A DNA stretch of 64,000 nucleotides from assembly GCF_001625215.2 (NCBI RefSeq), contig NC_030386.2, forward strand, positions 25,266,545 to 25,330,544, in the 5' to 3' direction. Below, in pieces: positions 48,140-60,303 of the stretch; the first letter of the stretch is position 1; the number at the start of each line of letters is the position of its first letter. The notes beneath the pieces are model-generated. The model was given only the letters and a program-made list of their open reading frames with translations. It did no database searches and was not told where the DNA came from. The position numbers were made by a program, and so were the translations under genes. The stretch is from Daucus carota subsp. sativus. Lineage: Eukaryota > Streptophyta > Magnoliopsida > Apiales > Apiaceae.

Positions 48140-50252
48140 TAGTTTAAGACGGGAGCCAAAGTATCAGATTCTGGCCTTAATCGTGTCGACTTAATCACCG
48201 CCCTTGTCCTAAATTACTCTCCCCATGTTGTCCTTTTTGGAACTGCTTTCTTCCTATGAGTTTGTGTAAGTGGTGTCAGTGCGTGGGGTCTACATATTTT
48301 CTGAATTTACCATTACCGAGTACCGACCTATTTATTTACTTTTTTATTTTTTCTTCTGGACCTGGAGCCCTTTTACAATCTTAAACAATTTTGTCTCTCG
48401 TTCACGATAACGCATTCTTCGGATATTAATCGTTTATGATTTTATTTCATTTTTTTTGCCAGAATCGTTTATGATTAATAGTTAATAACCTTTAAATCAA
48501 TTTTGATATTTTAGTTTTATGGTTAGTTTTTATATTTTAACTATAAATAAATAAGAAATTCACAAACTTTTAATACAAATTTATAAGATTTTTATAAAAG
48601 ATTATTTTTTTCAAACACATATTTAAAGATATTTATTTAATACATTTTATTATTTCAGTGATTTAAAGATATCTTAGATTGACGGTGAAAGTAAAATATG
48701 ATCTCTGATCATCATTTTTGATCAACTCGGTGAAGATGTACTAAAATCTATGACATTTTCATTAAGTTATAAAAATATGAACTATCTGAAGGTAACGTGA
48801 ATCATATGAAATTCAAGAAACATTTTATGATTTTTTTTTTTTTTATAATACAAATTATTAAATATTTAAAAGTATTTAATACATATAAAAAGAGTTTACA
48901 TAAATTTAGATATTTAACATATGAAAAATAACTTGAATAGCATGTGAGTTTTGCCCGACAAAGAAGCGAGATTGTGAATCTTTCTGCGCGAGACCGACCT
49001 CTTGTTTTTTCATTTTAATATGTTTTGGGCTTCCGAGGCACATTTTATGAAATACGCACCCCCATTAAAGGTTAAATAGTTTATTGTTAATTTTTTTATT
49101 ATGAAGTTCTTTTTATATATTAAAATGTTACTAGGAAGATAGCGTTTTACATTCCATCATCGTCAATCATTTCGTTTAAATTTCTCATTTTATTTATCTC
49201 AAATTATTTCACGTATATATATCTAATATAATTAATTATATGTTAAATATATATTTGTTTGAAAAATATTAAACGAAATAAAATTAATTTGAGTAAAAAT
49301 TAGCTTGTGATGGGTGTTATGAACATTCATAACAATATTTATTTTTCTCATTTTAGATAATAGATTTTATTAATCGCAAGAACCATATTGGAGATGATAA
49401 AAATTTGATATTTAGAAAAAAATATTAATTATTATATACACATCGTTAACAATAAGTTATTTTGGTGAGTTTAAAAAGAAAATAACTCTTTTTGGTGACT
49501 CAACAGGAGGGAGTAAGGCCATTGAACACATTGGGTTCTTCTGAATTATGCTTTCCTCGAAGCACAAGTCACAATTTTATTTTATTTTAGACTTCATACT
49601 GTAGTTCATTTCTTTGCGTTTTTTGAATTTTGATGCACAAAGTCGGTCATACATTCGTACCCCACATGCCTCACCTAGTCACCTGCATTTTCTTTTTATT
49701 CTGAACCATGGATCGTTCTGATAAATTTTAAAAACATTTCTTATAGGCGATGTTCCGTACATCAAACTTTTTTACAAATTAAGTGACAGATAAATAACCA
49801 TTTTTAATTAGCTGATTAATGTGCATAAGGGGTCTCATTATTATTAGTGCGAGAGAACCGATTTTATATCACCAATTAAATTAGGAAAAAAAATTTGAAA
49901 ACACTTATTTGGATATCTAGCATTTTTTTTGAAGTAAAAAAGTGGATTAGAAGTAATAAGTAAATTTTTGTAATTTTTATAATTTTGGATATGATTATAC
50001 TTTTTTTATAATTTTGAATAAAATTATATTTGTTATAATTTTGGATGATTTATGATGTATGTTGGAATTATAAGGGTAAAATGATAAATATATTGTCATT
50101 CAGATATTTTAATATAATTGTTATCAAACAATAAATTTCTTTCAGTAAATTTTTCATTCAGGTTAATTCTTCATTCAGTGTATTCAGCAAATTTAATGAC
50201 TCATCATTTTTTATTCAGTTTTATCAAACAACCTCTAAGAGTTATAAGTGAT
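48140..50252. other. AT-rich spacer without recognised gene
   Basis: The first few hundred bases probably include the HVA22 promoter. The rest is AT-rich with no recognisable domain, RNA gene or bounded transposon. Confidence 0.4.
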
Positions 50253-50255
50253 TAA

Positions 50256-50724
50256 GAGGGGTGTATTGAATTGAGATTTTAAAGCATTTTTTTTTTTGCA
50301 TTCATGAAATCCGAGGGTATTCGATTGGGATTGTTTGAAATCCATTAAAATCTTGAGGTATTCAATTGAGATTTCAAATTATGCTACAAAATCTGGTGGT
50401 ATTCGATTGGGATTTTAAATTATGCTTTAAAATCCGATGGTAGTCAATTGGGATTGTTTAAAATCCATTAAAATCTGATGGTATTCAAATGCTGATGGAT
50501 TTTTTTTTCATTTCATAAAATGATGGATTTTGTGGCATTCTTCAGTGTATTTTAAGTTTTTTGAAATCCCACCAAAATCAATGGGATTTTGAAGCATTGT
50601 ACATAAATATTATCAACTCTGCGACATTTTATCAAGAATCCGCACAAAATTAAAATATCATACAATCCATTAAAATCCATAGACAAAAAACAATCCATTA
50701 AAATCCCAATCGAATACACCCCCG
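50256..50724. mobile_element. MITE with GGGGTGTATTCGATTG ends
   Basis: The left end GAGGGGTGTATTGAATTG and the right end CAATCGAATACACCCCCG are inverted. TAA flanks both sides (50253-50255 and 50725-50727), consistent with a PIF/Harbinger 3-bp TSD. The interior is made of repeated AAATC(C/T)..TAAAATC words. No ORF. Confidence 0.6.
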
Positions 50725-50938
50725 TAAACTGTTTAAAAAATAAGCAGAAGTTCCGGAAAAAAAAGCTAAAATTCTCAACTTTTTTACAAATATTTTTTAC
50801 ACAAATTGATCAATAAAAATGAAAGTCGGGTTCTTGGGAAATTACAATCTCATATGTAATTTTTGATCATATTTTTAAAAATAGTTTTTAAATTTGACAA
50901 ATATATGAAAATATTATGTCTAAATATTATATATATCG

Positions 50939-50984
50939 GATTGCGTAGATACCCGGAAAGAATTATCTGGTATCTACGCAATCC
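50939..50984. repeat. Short perfect hairpin
   Basis: The arms GGATTGCGTAGATAC and GTATCTACGCAATCC surround a 16-nt loop. Part of it (50953-50978) recurs inverted at 52170-52195 on the other side of the Helitron. Confidence 0.8.
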
Positions 50985-50998
50985 AATATATATAAATA

Positions 50999-52153
50999 CT
51001 AGTTGAGAAGCCGCGCGTTGCGGCGGCCTATAAAAATTATATTAATGATTTAATATTAATTTTTTTAGAATAAAACAATTTTGTGGCTGTCTATAAAAAG
51101 TATATTAATGATTCAAAATTAATATTTGTATGATAAAATAGATTTTATATTGTAAAAATCTTAATGTAATACCAATAATAATATATAAAATTGCAAAATT
51201 GGACTATAATTTATGGTGAAAAAATGAAAATAAATTTACACACGTAATTAACAATTTAAAGTACGACGAATCTTAATTTTATTTGTGCTTTTTTGAAAAG
51301 TAATCATATTCTTACATCGTCACCTTCCTCCAATTTTTTTGAATTGATCGTGCACAAAAACATCTAATTTAAATCCGCGAGATAATAGTCTATAACTACC
51401 CTTGCTTGTAAGCACCTTTATTTTTTAATCAACCTTCACTTATAAGTTGTTTGAACGGAGCAAACAGATAATGGATGAATAATTTTTTCTGTATACAAAG
51501 TAATTCATATAAAAATTAACAACAACAAACATGTTCGATGAACAAAACAAATATCATAAAAGAATAACCAACAAACATACATCACTAATAGTTAATTTAT
51601 TGATATCATCCATCAATATCATGTCAAGATTATATTCTTTTCCCATGCTTGGATTTGTCGACTCCCACGTAGCGGTCGATAACTACCTTTGCTTGCAACA
51701 ACCTTTATTTTTCTAATACTGTATAAACAGCTTTCAGCTATCGTTACAGAAGAACGGCACCATCTAGTTAGAAATCGAGCAAGAATCTAGTTAGAAATCG
51801 AGCAAGAGAACTATCACCAGAAAGAGGTAGGGTTGTGGCATTGAGAGAGAAGGTTGTGTTTATATAATCCAAAACCCTATAATCTATAGGGATATTTATA
51901 GGTGCAGAGAGATTTGTGTGCTACTCTTTCCTATAATTAAATAATCGGAAACAAAATCAGATAAAAAATTTCAAGCTACTATATTCCATAAATAATCTGA
52001 AACTTGCTTCTAATATATCCAAAATTAAAAAAGGTAATTCTAATTTTTGATATTTTTCATCCAAAAATTTCATAAAATTAGAAAAATAGAACGGAACGAT
52101 GTGAGAGGCGCCACATACACGCCCCTCGCTTCTCCTTTATATAAGTATATTGA
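50999..52153 (-). mobile_element. Non-autonomous Helitron
   Basis: Read on the minus strand it starts TCAATATACTTATATAAAGG and ends with a GCCGC...GCGGC hairpin followed by TTCTCAACTAG. The flanking bases are A (50998) and T (52154) on the plus strand, so insertion was between A and T with no duplication, as Helitrons do. It is 1155 bp and has no Rep/helicase ORF. An open frame of 61 codons at 51531-51716 shows no family resemblance. Confidence 0.7.
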
Positions 52154-52858
52154 TTGTGTCTAAATATTACGTAGATACCAGATAATTCTTTCCGGGGGCA
52201 GTCGCCCTCCTGGTCACTGGATAGCCCCAGAAAGCCATCTTCTAATTCTACAGTAATTGACTAGGCTAGCTCACTTCTCAATCATTTATACGAAGCTCTC
52301 TGATATGATGGCAAATCCAACGGTGGTCTTATCCAAATTTGGGCCGGTTATTGTCTAGATTTTTTCAGCAGTCGTCCAAATTTAAAATACGAACTAACTT
52401 AAAATTTTCATTTTTTAAGTCATCATTTTGAATTTTTTGGACTCTAATTCTTCAAAAACTGGTAACCAGGGAGGCAGAGCTTTGTTATTCATATTTCATC
52501 ACTTAGGCGTGGCTGACTCCACCTCCCTCCCCGAATGGAACACACCCACACCCTTCTTTTCCTGGCTAAAAATATATTTTTTAGAAAAAGAAAAAAAAGC
52601 AGCCAGGGAATTAGCCGGCTTTTCTTTAATAAACTCTTGATCAAAAAGAGCCTGATTTAATTGTTAAAAAGTAATCAAAGATAGTCCATGCTGAGCAAGT
52701 CCAGCTGCATTATTCTATACCAAAATAGGCCTAGCTTAAGTACTCAACATATACCTTCCATTAGCAACGACTAACGCGATGCAAGCCCAACTCACTCAGG
52801 CTTACACGATTCTTTCTTTTACTCATGGATTATGTTTGTGTGCAAACGAAAAAAACTA

Positions 52859-53090
52859 CTCTATCCATCCCTCCTATTTCTATAAACTTTTTTTTTCATA
52901 ATGTTCTATTCAATTCTATACATTTCAAAACTTTCTTAAAATAGTAAATTTTTATAATATAAAAATCTCACCCACCCACTACTTCCATTTACTTAGTCTT
53001 TCTCTTTCTCATTACTTTACACTACTTTCTACACTTTTCTTAATCTCAGTGTCCAATCCAAACGTATACATCCGAGAGGGACGGAAGGAG
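52859..53090. mobile_element. Stowaway-like MITE, first of a close pair
   Basis: 232 bp with ends CTCTATCCATCCCTCC and GAGAGGGACGGAAGGAG and TA at both sides (52857-52858 and 53091-53092). The left end has drifted from the consensus. Confidence 0.7.
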
Positions 53091-53099
53091 TATAATATA

Positions 53100-53347
53100 C
53101 TCCCTCTGTCCCTCTCATTTCTTAACATTTTTTTTGACTGCTTGACACGCATTTTAATGCGCTTATAAAACATAGTTCTGCAACTTTTTTCTAAAATTTT
53201 CTTTTTCTGAATAAAAATTTAGACATTAAATTTTTATTCAGAAAAAGAAAATTTAGAAAAAAATTATAGAATTATGTTTTTAGGCGCATTAAAGTGCGTG
53301 CCACGCCCCCGTCCCCCAATGTTAAGAATTGAGAGGGACGGAGGGAG
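53100..53347. mobile_element. Stowaway-like MITE, second of a close pair
   Basis: 248 bp with ends CTCCCTCTGTCCCTCTCATT and GAGAGGGACGGAGGGAG, TA flanks (53098-53099 and 53348-53349) and long complementary arms. It is closer to the consensus than its neighbour 9 bp away and similar to the copy in DEK intron 7. Confidence 0.88.
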
Positions 53348-54024
53348 TACTGGTTTATATTTCAATTATTATTTTAATTTATTCTTGTGAGATTTCATTC
53401 TTATGTTAGCAAAAGTATTATTATTTATCGAAACCAATAAGAATAATGATCGTGACACAATTTAATGAGAGAACAATTTTTAAAATTTTGAAAAATTAAT
53501 ATAATTGTCCGGAGATCCTAATCTTTTAAACAAAATGACCCTAGTGCTCGAAGATATCGAGGTGAAAATTGACCCGGGACACTAAATGTACATGTATGAA
53601 TGATTAAACGACACCAAATGTAAATAATATGACAGAATCAAAGAGCCAGAGGCCCGCGGCAATATAGAAAGTTTGCACCGAAAAACATTGGTCTTGCCTT
53701 GGACAGGGTATTTCATTCCAGTAAATCAGTTTTGGACCTTTGGTAATTGGTACAACACAAATATGCAATGATAAAATGAACACTACTTTAAGTGCTTAAT
53801 AATTGGGCATATGTTTTTTCGCAGCTTTACAGGTATTGCATGGTACACTTAAAAGCTTCAAAATTTGCAGCTACGTACCCTCCCCGGGACCGCATTGGAA
53901 AAGTGCCGGATAATTCGTGTATAAATCAGCGTATAAAAATTACCATTTATATCCTGGGTTTTAAGTTAGTGTTCTACAGAAACTACACAATGAAGAAGGT
54001 TCCTTGGCATCTTAAAGTAGGCAC

Positions 54025-55878
54025 TTAGGATACAACCAGCAGAAAAACTATAATTCCCTCAAGAATTGCTAATAGTATGTACCATATCTTTCTGTGTAGC
54101 AAAATTTTCGATGAACCACGAGCAATCATTATCGGAAACCTGCACTTATCATCCGATGGATCTTCATCCGTCAATGTTGCCAATCCTGAAAAATCGCAGT
54201 CCCAGCCATTCTGATTTTTAAACTGGAAGTACATATTAAATGCATAAGACGCGTTCTGTTTACGGCTTAAATGATTGCAGGATGATCCAAAACCCAGAGC
54301 AGTGCAATCCGAGAGGCTACAAGCATAATCAACGTTACTAGCCAAATCATCCAGTTCCTTGACACGAGGGTTCAAAACACACCATTTTTTAGGCATGTAG
54401 CGAACGCCTTCAACGGGTACTAATCCTTTGTTTTGTTGAGCACCCGAGAGGTCTAATTCATATTTTGGCTTCCCATCAAACTCAAATATGCCCCAATGCC
54501 TCTCAAAGAAGCCCGGAGCAATGCTCTTAGTGTCCTCATCGACAAGGCTAAAGAGATAAACATGTATGACACCTTTTCGGGCAGGGGTTCCATTTCCATT
54601 TAAGGCATGCTGGATCAATCCTTGGTTGAATCTTTTTGCACTGTCTGCATTAGCGTGCTTATCTCCATCAGTTGGCCATCCCACTTCTCCAACTATGATC
54701 TTCAACTCGGGATATCCAGCTTTCTTTAAAGACCAGACAAGTGTATCAAAATTGGCATCAAACACATTGTTGTAGACATATTCCCCGTCTCTGACAGGCT
54801 TGTTTAATCCATCAAAAAAGGCGTAATCTAGGGGGAAATAATTGTTGCCATAGAGACTGAGAAATGGGTATATATTAACAGTAAAAGGGGCATCATTCGC
54901 GTATAAGTACTGGATTATTTCAATAGTGAGATCACGAATTTCTGGCCTGAAGTCACCAGCAGAAGGAAGTGGATTTGACTCCGGGGAGTAATAGATGTCA
55001 GCATTAAAGGGAACTGTTGCTTTTATCTGCGATCCAAACCCGGCATGGTTGAGGGCTTCCTGCACATTCTTGAGGGCTGGTAATGTGTATGGTAGGTATG
55101 TTGCATTATACGTTTGAAGGAAAGGTTCATTGCCAACCGCGACATACCTGCAAGATAAACCAATAAAGATGCATAACAAGCCAAGCCATGTATAGATTAC
55201 ATAAAAATCAACAATGAATGCATAATTTAGCTAAAAAGGGTACCAAACCAACCAACAGAACATCTGGATATGATTTTTGTACAAGAGCTTAATGAAATAT
55301 CTGGCAACCTTTCTTACATTACATGTGTTAAAAAGGTAACAAAACATGGAGCACATAACATATGCTCAAGAAGAAGCAAAATTTGGATTGAAATATGCAT
55401 AAAATCTAAAATCACAAAGCAGAGAGAACGGATAAATATTTGCAATGTATAGACACTTTTTCTCTTGAACCGAACATTATAAATGAAGAAAGAAAAAAAT
55501 AAAAAAGGAAAATTGGTTACTGAACTTGATATCTACTCCACCTGGGTAGAAATAATTTGTGACATTCTCTTCAACCCAAGCAACTGCAACACTGGAGTCC
55601 TGACTCAACTGCATTAACATGAAATTAGGAAGAGCCAACATGACTTGAATGTGTGTGCCTCTCAAAGCTTCCATGATCTTCGGGTCTGCCTCAAAAAGCT
55701 TAACTTTCTCAATACCATTCTCCTTCAACATTTCAACTACCTGAGCCGGTGGAAGTTGATGGCTCGTCATTGTTCCCCAGTTCACTCCCACACTTGCCCC
55801 ATTCGAAACCACTCCCATTATACATACCACAAGCATTGTTTCCCGCAAAATATGACATGCCAATTTTGTTCCTACCAT
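54025..55878 (-). CDS. Glucan endo-1,3-beta-glucosidase, GH17 with X8/CBM43 domain, GPI-type tail
   Basis: Two exons, 55878-55526 and 55147-54025, joined in phase 2, give 491 aa. Residues 1-28 form a signal peptide. The GH17 barrel runs from about VGVNWGT (30) to about 350. The acid/base glutamate is in VGNEPF (E125) and the nucleophile in [10 protein letters not shown] (E272). An X8 (CBM43) module with paired cysteines (WCVLNPRV to DDKCRFP, about 372-455) follows. The last 20 residues are hydrophobic ([19 protein letters not shown]), typical of a GPI-anchor signal. Enzymes of this layout cut beta-1,3-glucan (callose) at the wall and plasmodesmata. The splice junction restores the family phrase [11 protein letters not shown], which supports the model. 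No lesions. Confidence 0.95.
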
Positions 55879-56214
55879 GTTTTTTAGGCTTAACTTTGCA
55901 AATGATTTTTTCTTGAATGCTTTTTGATAGAGAGAGCAGTTTTATTACTCTTAAATTGTATTTACACACACGAGAGTTTGGTGCTTCTTGGCTTTTCAGA
56001 AACTTTAAGAAGTGAAAAATCTACGAGAAAGGTAATATAGAAAACAAGTGGAGATTATATGAAAGATTCCTTGCTTAATTCAGTTATACAATTGTGTACT
56101 AAAGTACCAAAACATGCCACTTTGGCCCCCCAAAAGTTCTCATCGCCACTGCGTGATATACCACCAATTTTAAACAAACTATTATGAATGTATATACTAT
56201 CGGGCTTTCTATGG

Positions 56215-56700
56215 TTTGGGTTTCCAGGCAGCTCCATTCATGGTCCCTGGATGGCCCCAGAGAGTCATCTTCTAATTCTAATTGACTAGGCCAGTCCACT
56301 TCTCAATAAATTTTAGGAAGCTCTTCTGATACAATTTAATGAGGTATTAATTTATAAATTCAATAGATAATGCAAATGCGCGGAAATCATAATTTTGTTA
56401 GATAATAGGACATGTGCTCGAAAATATTGAGGTAAAATTGACTACGGGATATTAAGTACATGTATGAGCGATTGAATGACCAGAATGTGAAGAATCTGAT
56501 AGAATCTAAGGGGTAGAGATGGGTTCATTCCCGAAAATTAGTTTTTGGTACACCATAAATACACAATGATATGGTCGGGAAGGATGGAAATGATATGATC
56601 GGGAAGGATGAAATACTTTGATCGTAGTTTGATCGATTCATTTCAGTAAATTAGTTTTTGGTACACCCCAAATACACAATGAATGAAATGGTTGGGAAGT
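56215..56700. repeat. GH17 upstream block related to 52.2-53.8 kb
   Basis: It shares several phrases in order with the block on the far side of the gene (see 52195-53790). Within it, a TTAGTTTTTGGTACACC..AAATACACAATGA stretch occurs twice (about 56540 and 56650). The region between the GH17 start and this block probably holds the promoter. Confidence 0.55.
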
Positions 56701-57324
56701 ATGTTGTATTTGGCAGGAAGAATGTGATCTGTAAAATATGGAACAATAGAGTCATACTAAATAGAGTAAAATATAAAACTCTAGAACTTTTGAGCTAAAT
56801 CAAATTATAGATTTGGCGATTTATTTTATAAAAAATGATATTTTTTAATAACAAACAGTTTTTAAGGACAGAATGAGACCTTAATAGCACTTCGTTGTGG
56901 AAATAGTTTCAGAAAACAAAGTTCTTGTTTAATTTCTAGAATCATGAAATTACCTTAATGCATGAAAGTAACCACCTCGGGTATGGCAGGTAAACGTGCA
57001 TATACACCCTTGCAGATCGCTACTTGCAAGAGTAAAACAAAAACCAAAACCAAGTACCAGTACCTAACAGTATATCATATATTATTCTATGCAACACCAA
57101 TTATAGTAACTTAAAAAGGTACAAATCTCATAAAAATTCTACAGCCGTTTGTAGATTTATAAGACAGGGCCACATGTAGAGCATAACGAGATATCAGAAA
57201 GAGAGTTTATGTTTAAGTAGAGCTAACCATTCCATGGCCACACTACAGACCATGTTCACAGACTCACAAGCTCACTCTTTATTTTACTATTATCTACTAA
57301 ATTTGTTCTTTATACCTTTCAAAC
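56701..57324. other. Spacer and HIPP 3' region
   Basis: AT-rich, no gene recognised. The last 100-200 bp probably carry the HIPP 3' UTR. Confidence 0.4.
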
Positions 57325-59249
57325 TCACATAACTGAGCATGCATTCGGGTTCTCATCGCTGAAAATCTGCGGTGCTGGAGGGTAAGGGTCCGCCACCCTT
57401 GGAGGATTGTTCTGGTAATTCTGCGGTGGGAAGTAGTAGAAAAACTCGTTCTTTTTGACCAGCTCCATCACTTCGTTTTTCTTCTCATTTTCCCCTGTTG
57501 CTGCCACAGCCACTTCCTCTGCCTTAGCTGCCTCTTTCTCCCCGCCTTCTTCTTTCTTCTCTTTGCCGTCTTCTGGCGCTGCCTGAGCTGGCTCTTCGGC
57601 TTTCTTACCTTCTTTGTCACCGCCCTCACCATCTTTCTTCTCTTCTGTAGCTTCAGCACCCTTGACCTCTTCTTTCTTTTCCTCTGGTTCTTGCTTGATA
57701 ACAACTGCATTCTTCCCGGTTTTTTTGTATACATATTGAACCAAGTTTGGAGGGTCAAATACTCCTTTCACTGTCACTTGTGAGCCCTTTAGATCCGGGT
57801 CTGCAATCTCAACCCCTGTGAATTGAAGTCCAAAGAAAATCCATTTAATCGAAAAATCACTGGTATCATATATATACACACTAAGTTCACAATGTAATTG
57901 GTAATGTAGAATGGCAGAGCTCACACAAAATATACTTACTAACCGAAAACAATTATAGAGAGTTGGCAACGTAAAATGGTATTAAACAAGTCTAGAGATC
58001 GAATAAATAACTTAATTACCAGTAAGCTGACAATGATTGATAGCAATCAAGATCAATTATTGACTTAATAGGCCGGAAAAAGTAAAAACAGAAAAAGATC
58101 AATGGAATATCAAGAAGTGGTCCTTTTATTCCAAGTCAGAGAATATACAGATTGTAATGGACTTGTAATTGAATATGCAATGGTGAAACCCTTTATAAGA
58201 TGATATAAGATTCAAGAAAAGAAAATTATTAAGACCTCACAAGAGGAATCATTAGTATTTTATAATAATCACCTTTCATTCGTTCAATACGTTTCTTGAT
58301 CTCCTGAGCACAAGCTTCACAATGCATGTGTACTTTCAAAACCACTGTTATGACCTGAGGCTGCAAATACATATGTATACCCCATAAGGAATCCCAACAA
58401 CAATCATTTTATATCCTACATCTACATTGAAAGAACCAACAAAATAGAGAAACTATAATTAAAAAAATTTATAACCTCCTCTTTTTTCTCTGGCGGTTTG
58501 GGGACTTCTTCCTCGGCTTTTTTGGGTTCTGCAGGCGGTGGAGGAATCGGAGAAAGAAGCTCAACTTGGCGGTGACTCTTACACTGAACCCTAGCCAAAA
58601 CTTTGAGTGGATCTGCCTTGTCACCTTTCACCACAACCTTGTGAGTCTTACAATCAGTCACCACATCTTCAACACCTGCACAAAATCAAACCATTCTAAT
58701 GTTTTGTTACATGTACAAATTATCAAATCAACTTCATTCTTTTATTAATCAAAATTTAGATCAACAAACGACCAACTTCGCATCTTCTAGGTACTCACTA
58801 ACTTTTCATCTCGATACAAATTATATAATCATTCGAATTCATAATATGATTCCATTGTAAAGCATCACTAAGAAATTGGATGATCGTTACCTTGAAACCC
58901 CTTGAGACATTTACGAACTTTTCGAGCACATCCCTCACAATGCATGTAAACTCTAAGCACAATTTCTTGAGGTGGTGGAGGCGGCGGTGGCTCTTTTGGT
59001 GCTTCCTCAACTTTTGCCTCATTTGTGTTAGATTTCTCTTTCTCCTCTTTTGCTTCTTCTTTCTTCTCCCCTTCATCTACTAATTTCTTTGGCTTTTCTT
59101 CTACCTTCTTTTCCTCTACTTTTTGTTCCTCCACCTTCTTTTCTTCCTGCGACATCATTAAAAAACATACAAAATCAATCGAAGAACATATCAAATAATT
59201 AAATACAGATCATATAAGAAAAAAAAATGTTTCTAGAGACCACCCCCAT
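57325..59249 (-). CDS. Heavy metal-associated isoprenylated plant protein (HIPP), two HMA domains
   Basis: Exons 59146-58891, 58675-58476, 58360-58273 and 57815-57325 are well supported. I add a 6-nt first exon, 59249-59244 (ATGGGG), because it joins to give MGEEKKVEE, the usual HIPP start. Total 346 aa. The alternative is an ATG at 59155 giving MSQEEKK without the mini-exon. Lys/Glu-rich N-terminus; HMA domain 1 with MHCEGC (Cys 72 and 75) and HMA domain 2 with MHCEACAQ (Cys 168 and 171), separated by a Pro/Lys/Glu linker; a long K/E-rich tail; C-terminal CaaX box CSVM for farnesylation. HIPPs bind soft metals such as Cd, Zn or Cu at membranes or in the nucleus and act in metal and stress responses. 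The four main exons keep phase throughout. Confidence 0.93.
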
Positions 59250-59402
59250 TGCAAAGAGATAAGCTTGAGCTTCGAAGGTGGGATGTTTGTACGTATGCAG
59301 AGATAAAAGCTGGAGGGTGAATAGGTGCTTGTTTTTGAGTGTATTTAGTAAATAAATTTTACGAGTATAATTTAATACTAAAAAATAAAAAGTGGGGGAC
59401 AT

Positions 59403-59851
59403 CTAGATCTGCAGCAACAGCACACTGTGATGACTGTCATAATATTCGACGTGGCAGCAGCTGGAGGTGTCAGTGCCACGTGCATTGTCAATGTTTTCAT
59501 CGCCCTTCGTGCTTACGACAAACTTTCATCTTGTAACCGTTTCGTTGCATGAGAATTTATCATTTTGTAACATTTTCAATTCCCTACGTTTTTCTCGCCG
59601 AATTATAATACAAAAGTCCTAAACGTAGTAACGGCTGGTGAAATAAAGTTTTCTGGGGTTTGGTAAGTATAGGAAAAGCTATGTTACTTTAATAATTAAT
59701 TTTAAAATTATTTTATACAATGTTGTGATAAATAATATTTTATTAATATTTATTTTGTAAAATGTTCTGATTAATAATTATTGGCCTCTGTCCTCCCATC
59801 CTTTAGCTTACAAATAATATAACCAAACTCAAAACAGAACTAAAACATACA
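59403..59851. other. Spacer upstream of HIPP
   Basis: Probable HIPP promoter at the left; a CACGTG E-box/ABRE-like core lies in GCCACGTGC near 59475. No gene seen. Confidence 0.4.
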
Positions 59852-60303
59852 TCTATATTAGATGAATATAAAATATGACTAAAAATAAGTAAATCCAAAG
59901 ATAATTTTACTAATGCTTGGGCAAAATATATTCTCACTCATAAATAATTATTAAATAAAGTTGAGATAAAATAATATCTATAAATTTTAAATATGTAAAT
60001 ATGTTGTAGAGCTATTATTATTAATGAAAATAATTTTCTGATTAATTTGTAAAAAGTTAATTAGTATTATAATATAAATTTTTAAAATATTTTTTAAAAG
60101 ACAAAAAAAACCGTCAAGAGCAAAAAAAAACTTTTCAAAAGGAGCGATTTATAAATTTATTAAATACTATTTTCCATCTTGAATATATGATTATTTTTCC
60201 ATCTATATTATACATCTATATTATTTTACTAAAATGCTAAAAAAATAATATTAAAATCTAAACTATAAATAATAATTTTTGATCCCGTGCTTCGCACGGC
60301 TAG
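59852..60303 (+). mobile_element. Small Helitron candidate
   Basis: The 3' end has a CCGTGCTTCGCACGG hairpin (60285-60299) followed by CTAG (60300-60303) and then T. The proposed 5' end, TCTATATTAG, follows an A at 59851. 452 bp, no ORF. Another similar 5' word at about 60212 allows a shorter element. Confidence 0.5.

Larger units (their letters stand above)
52195..53790. repeat. Block similar to the GH17 upstream region
   Basis: Parts match 56215-56690: a GG(A/C)..TGGCCCCAGA-like start (CCCCAGA.AG.CATCTTCTAA near 52227 and 56256), CACTTCTCAAT, and further on ACAATTTAATGAG, TGCTCGAA.ATAT.GAGGT and TACATGTATGA. Two Stowaway elements interrupt this copy. It lies downstream of the GH17 gene, so the gene sits between two related flanks. 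Confidence 0.55.

Noticed and set aside
51531..51716. Open frame inside the Helitron
   Set aside because: Short, AT-biased, no Rep or helicase resemblance, not conserved in any way I can see.
52428..52640. 70-codon open frame downstream of the GH17 gene
   Set aside because: No family resemblance and it lies in the repeated flank block; likely chance.
57468..57758. 96-codon Lys/Arg-rich frame on the minus strand
   Set aside because: Out-of-frame shadow of the Lys/Glu-rich tail of the HIPP last exon.
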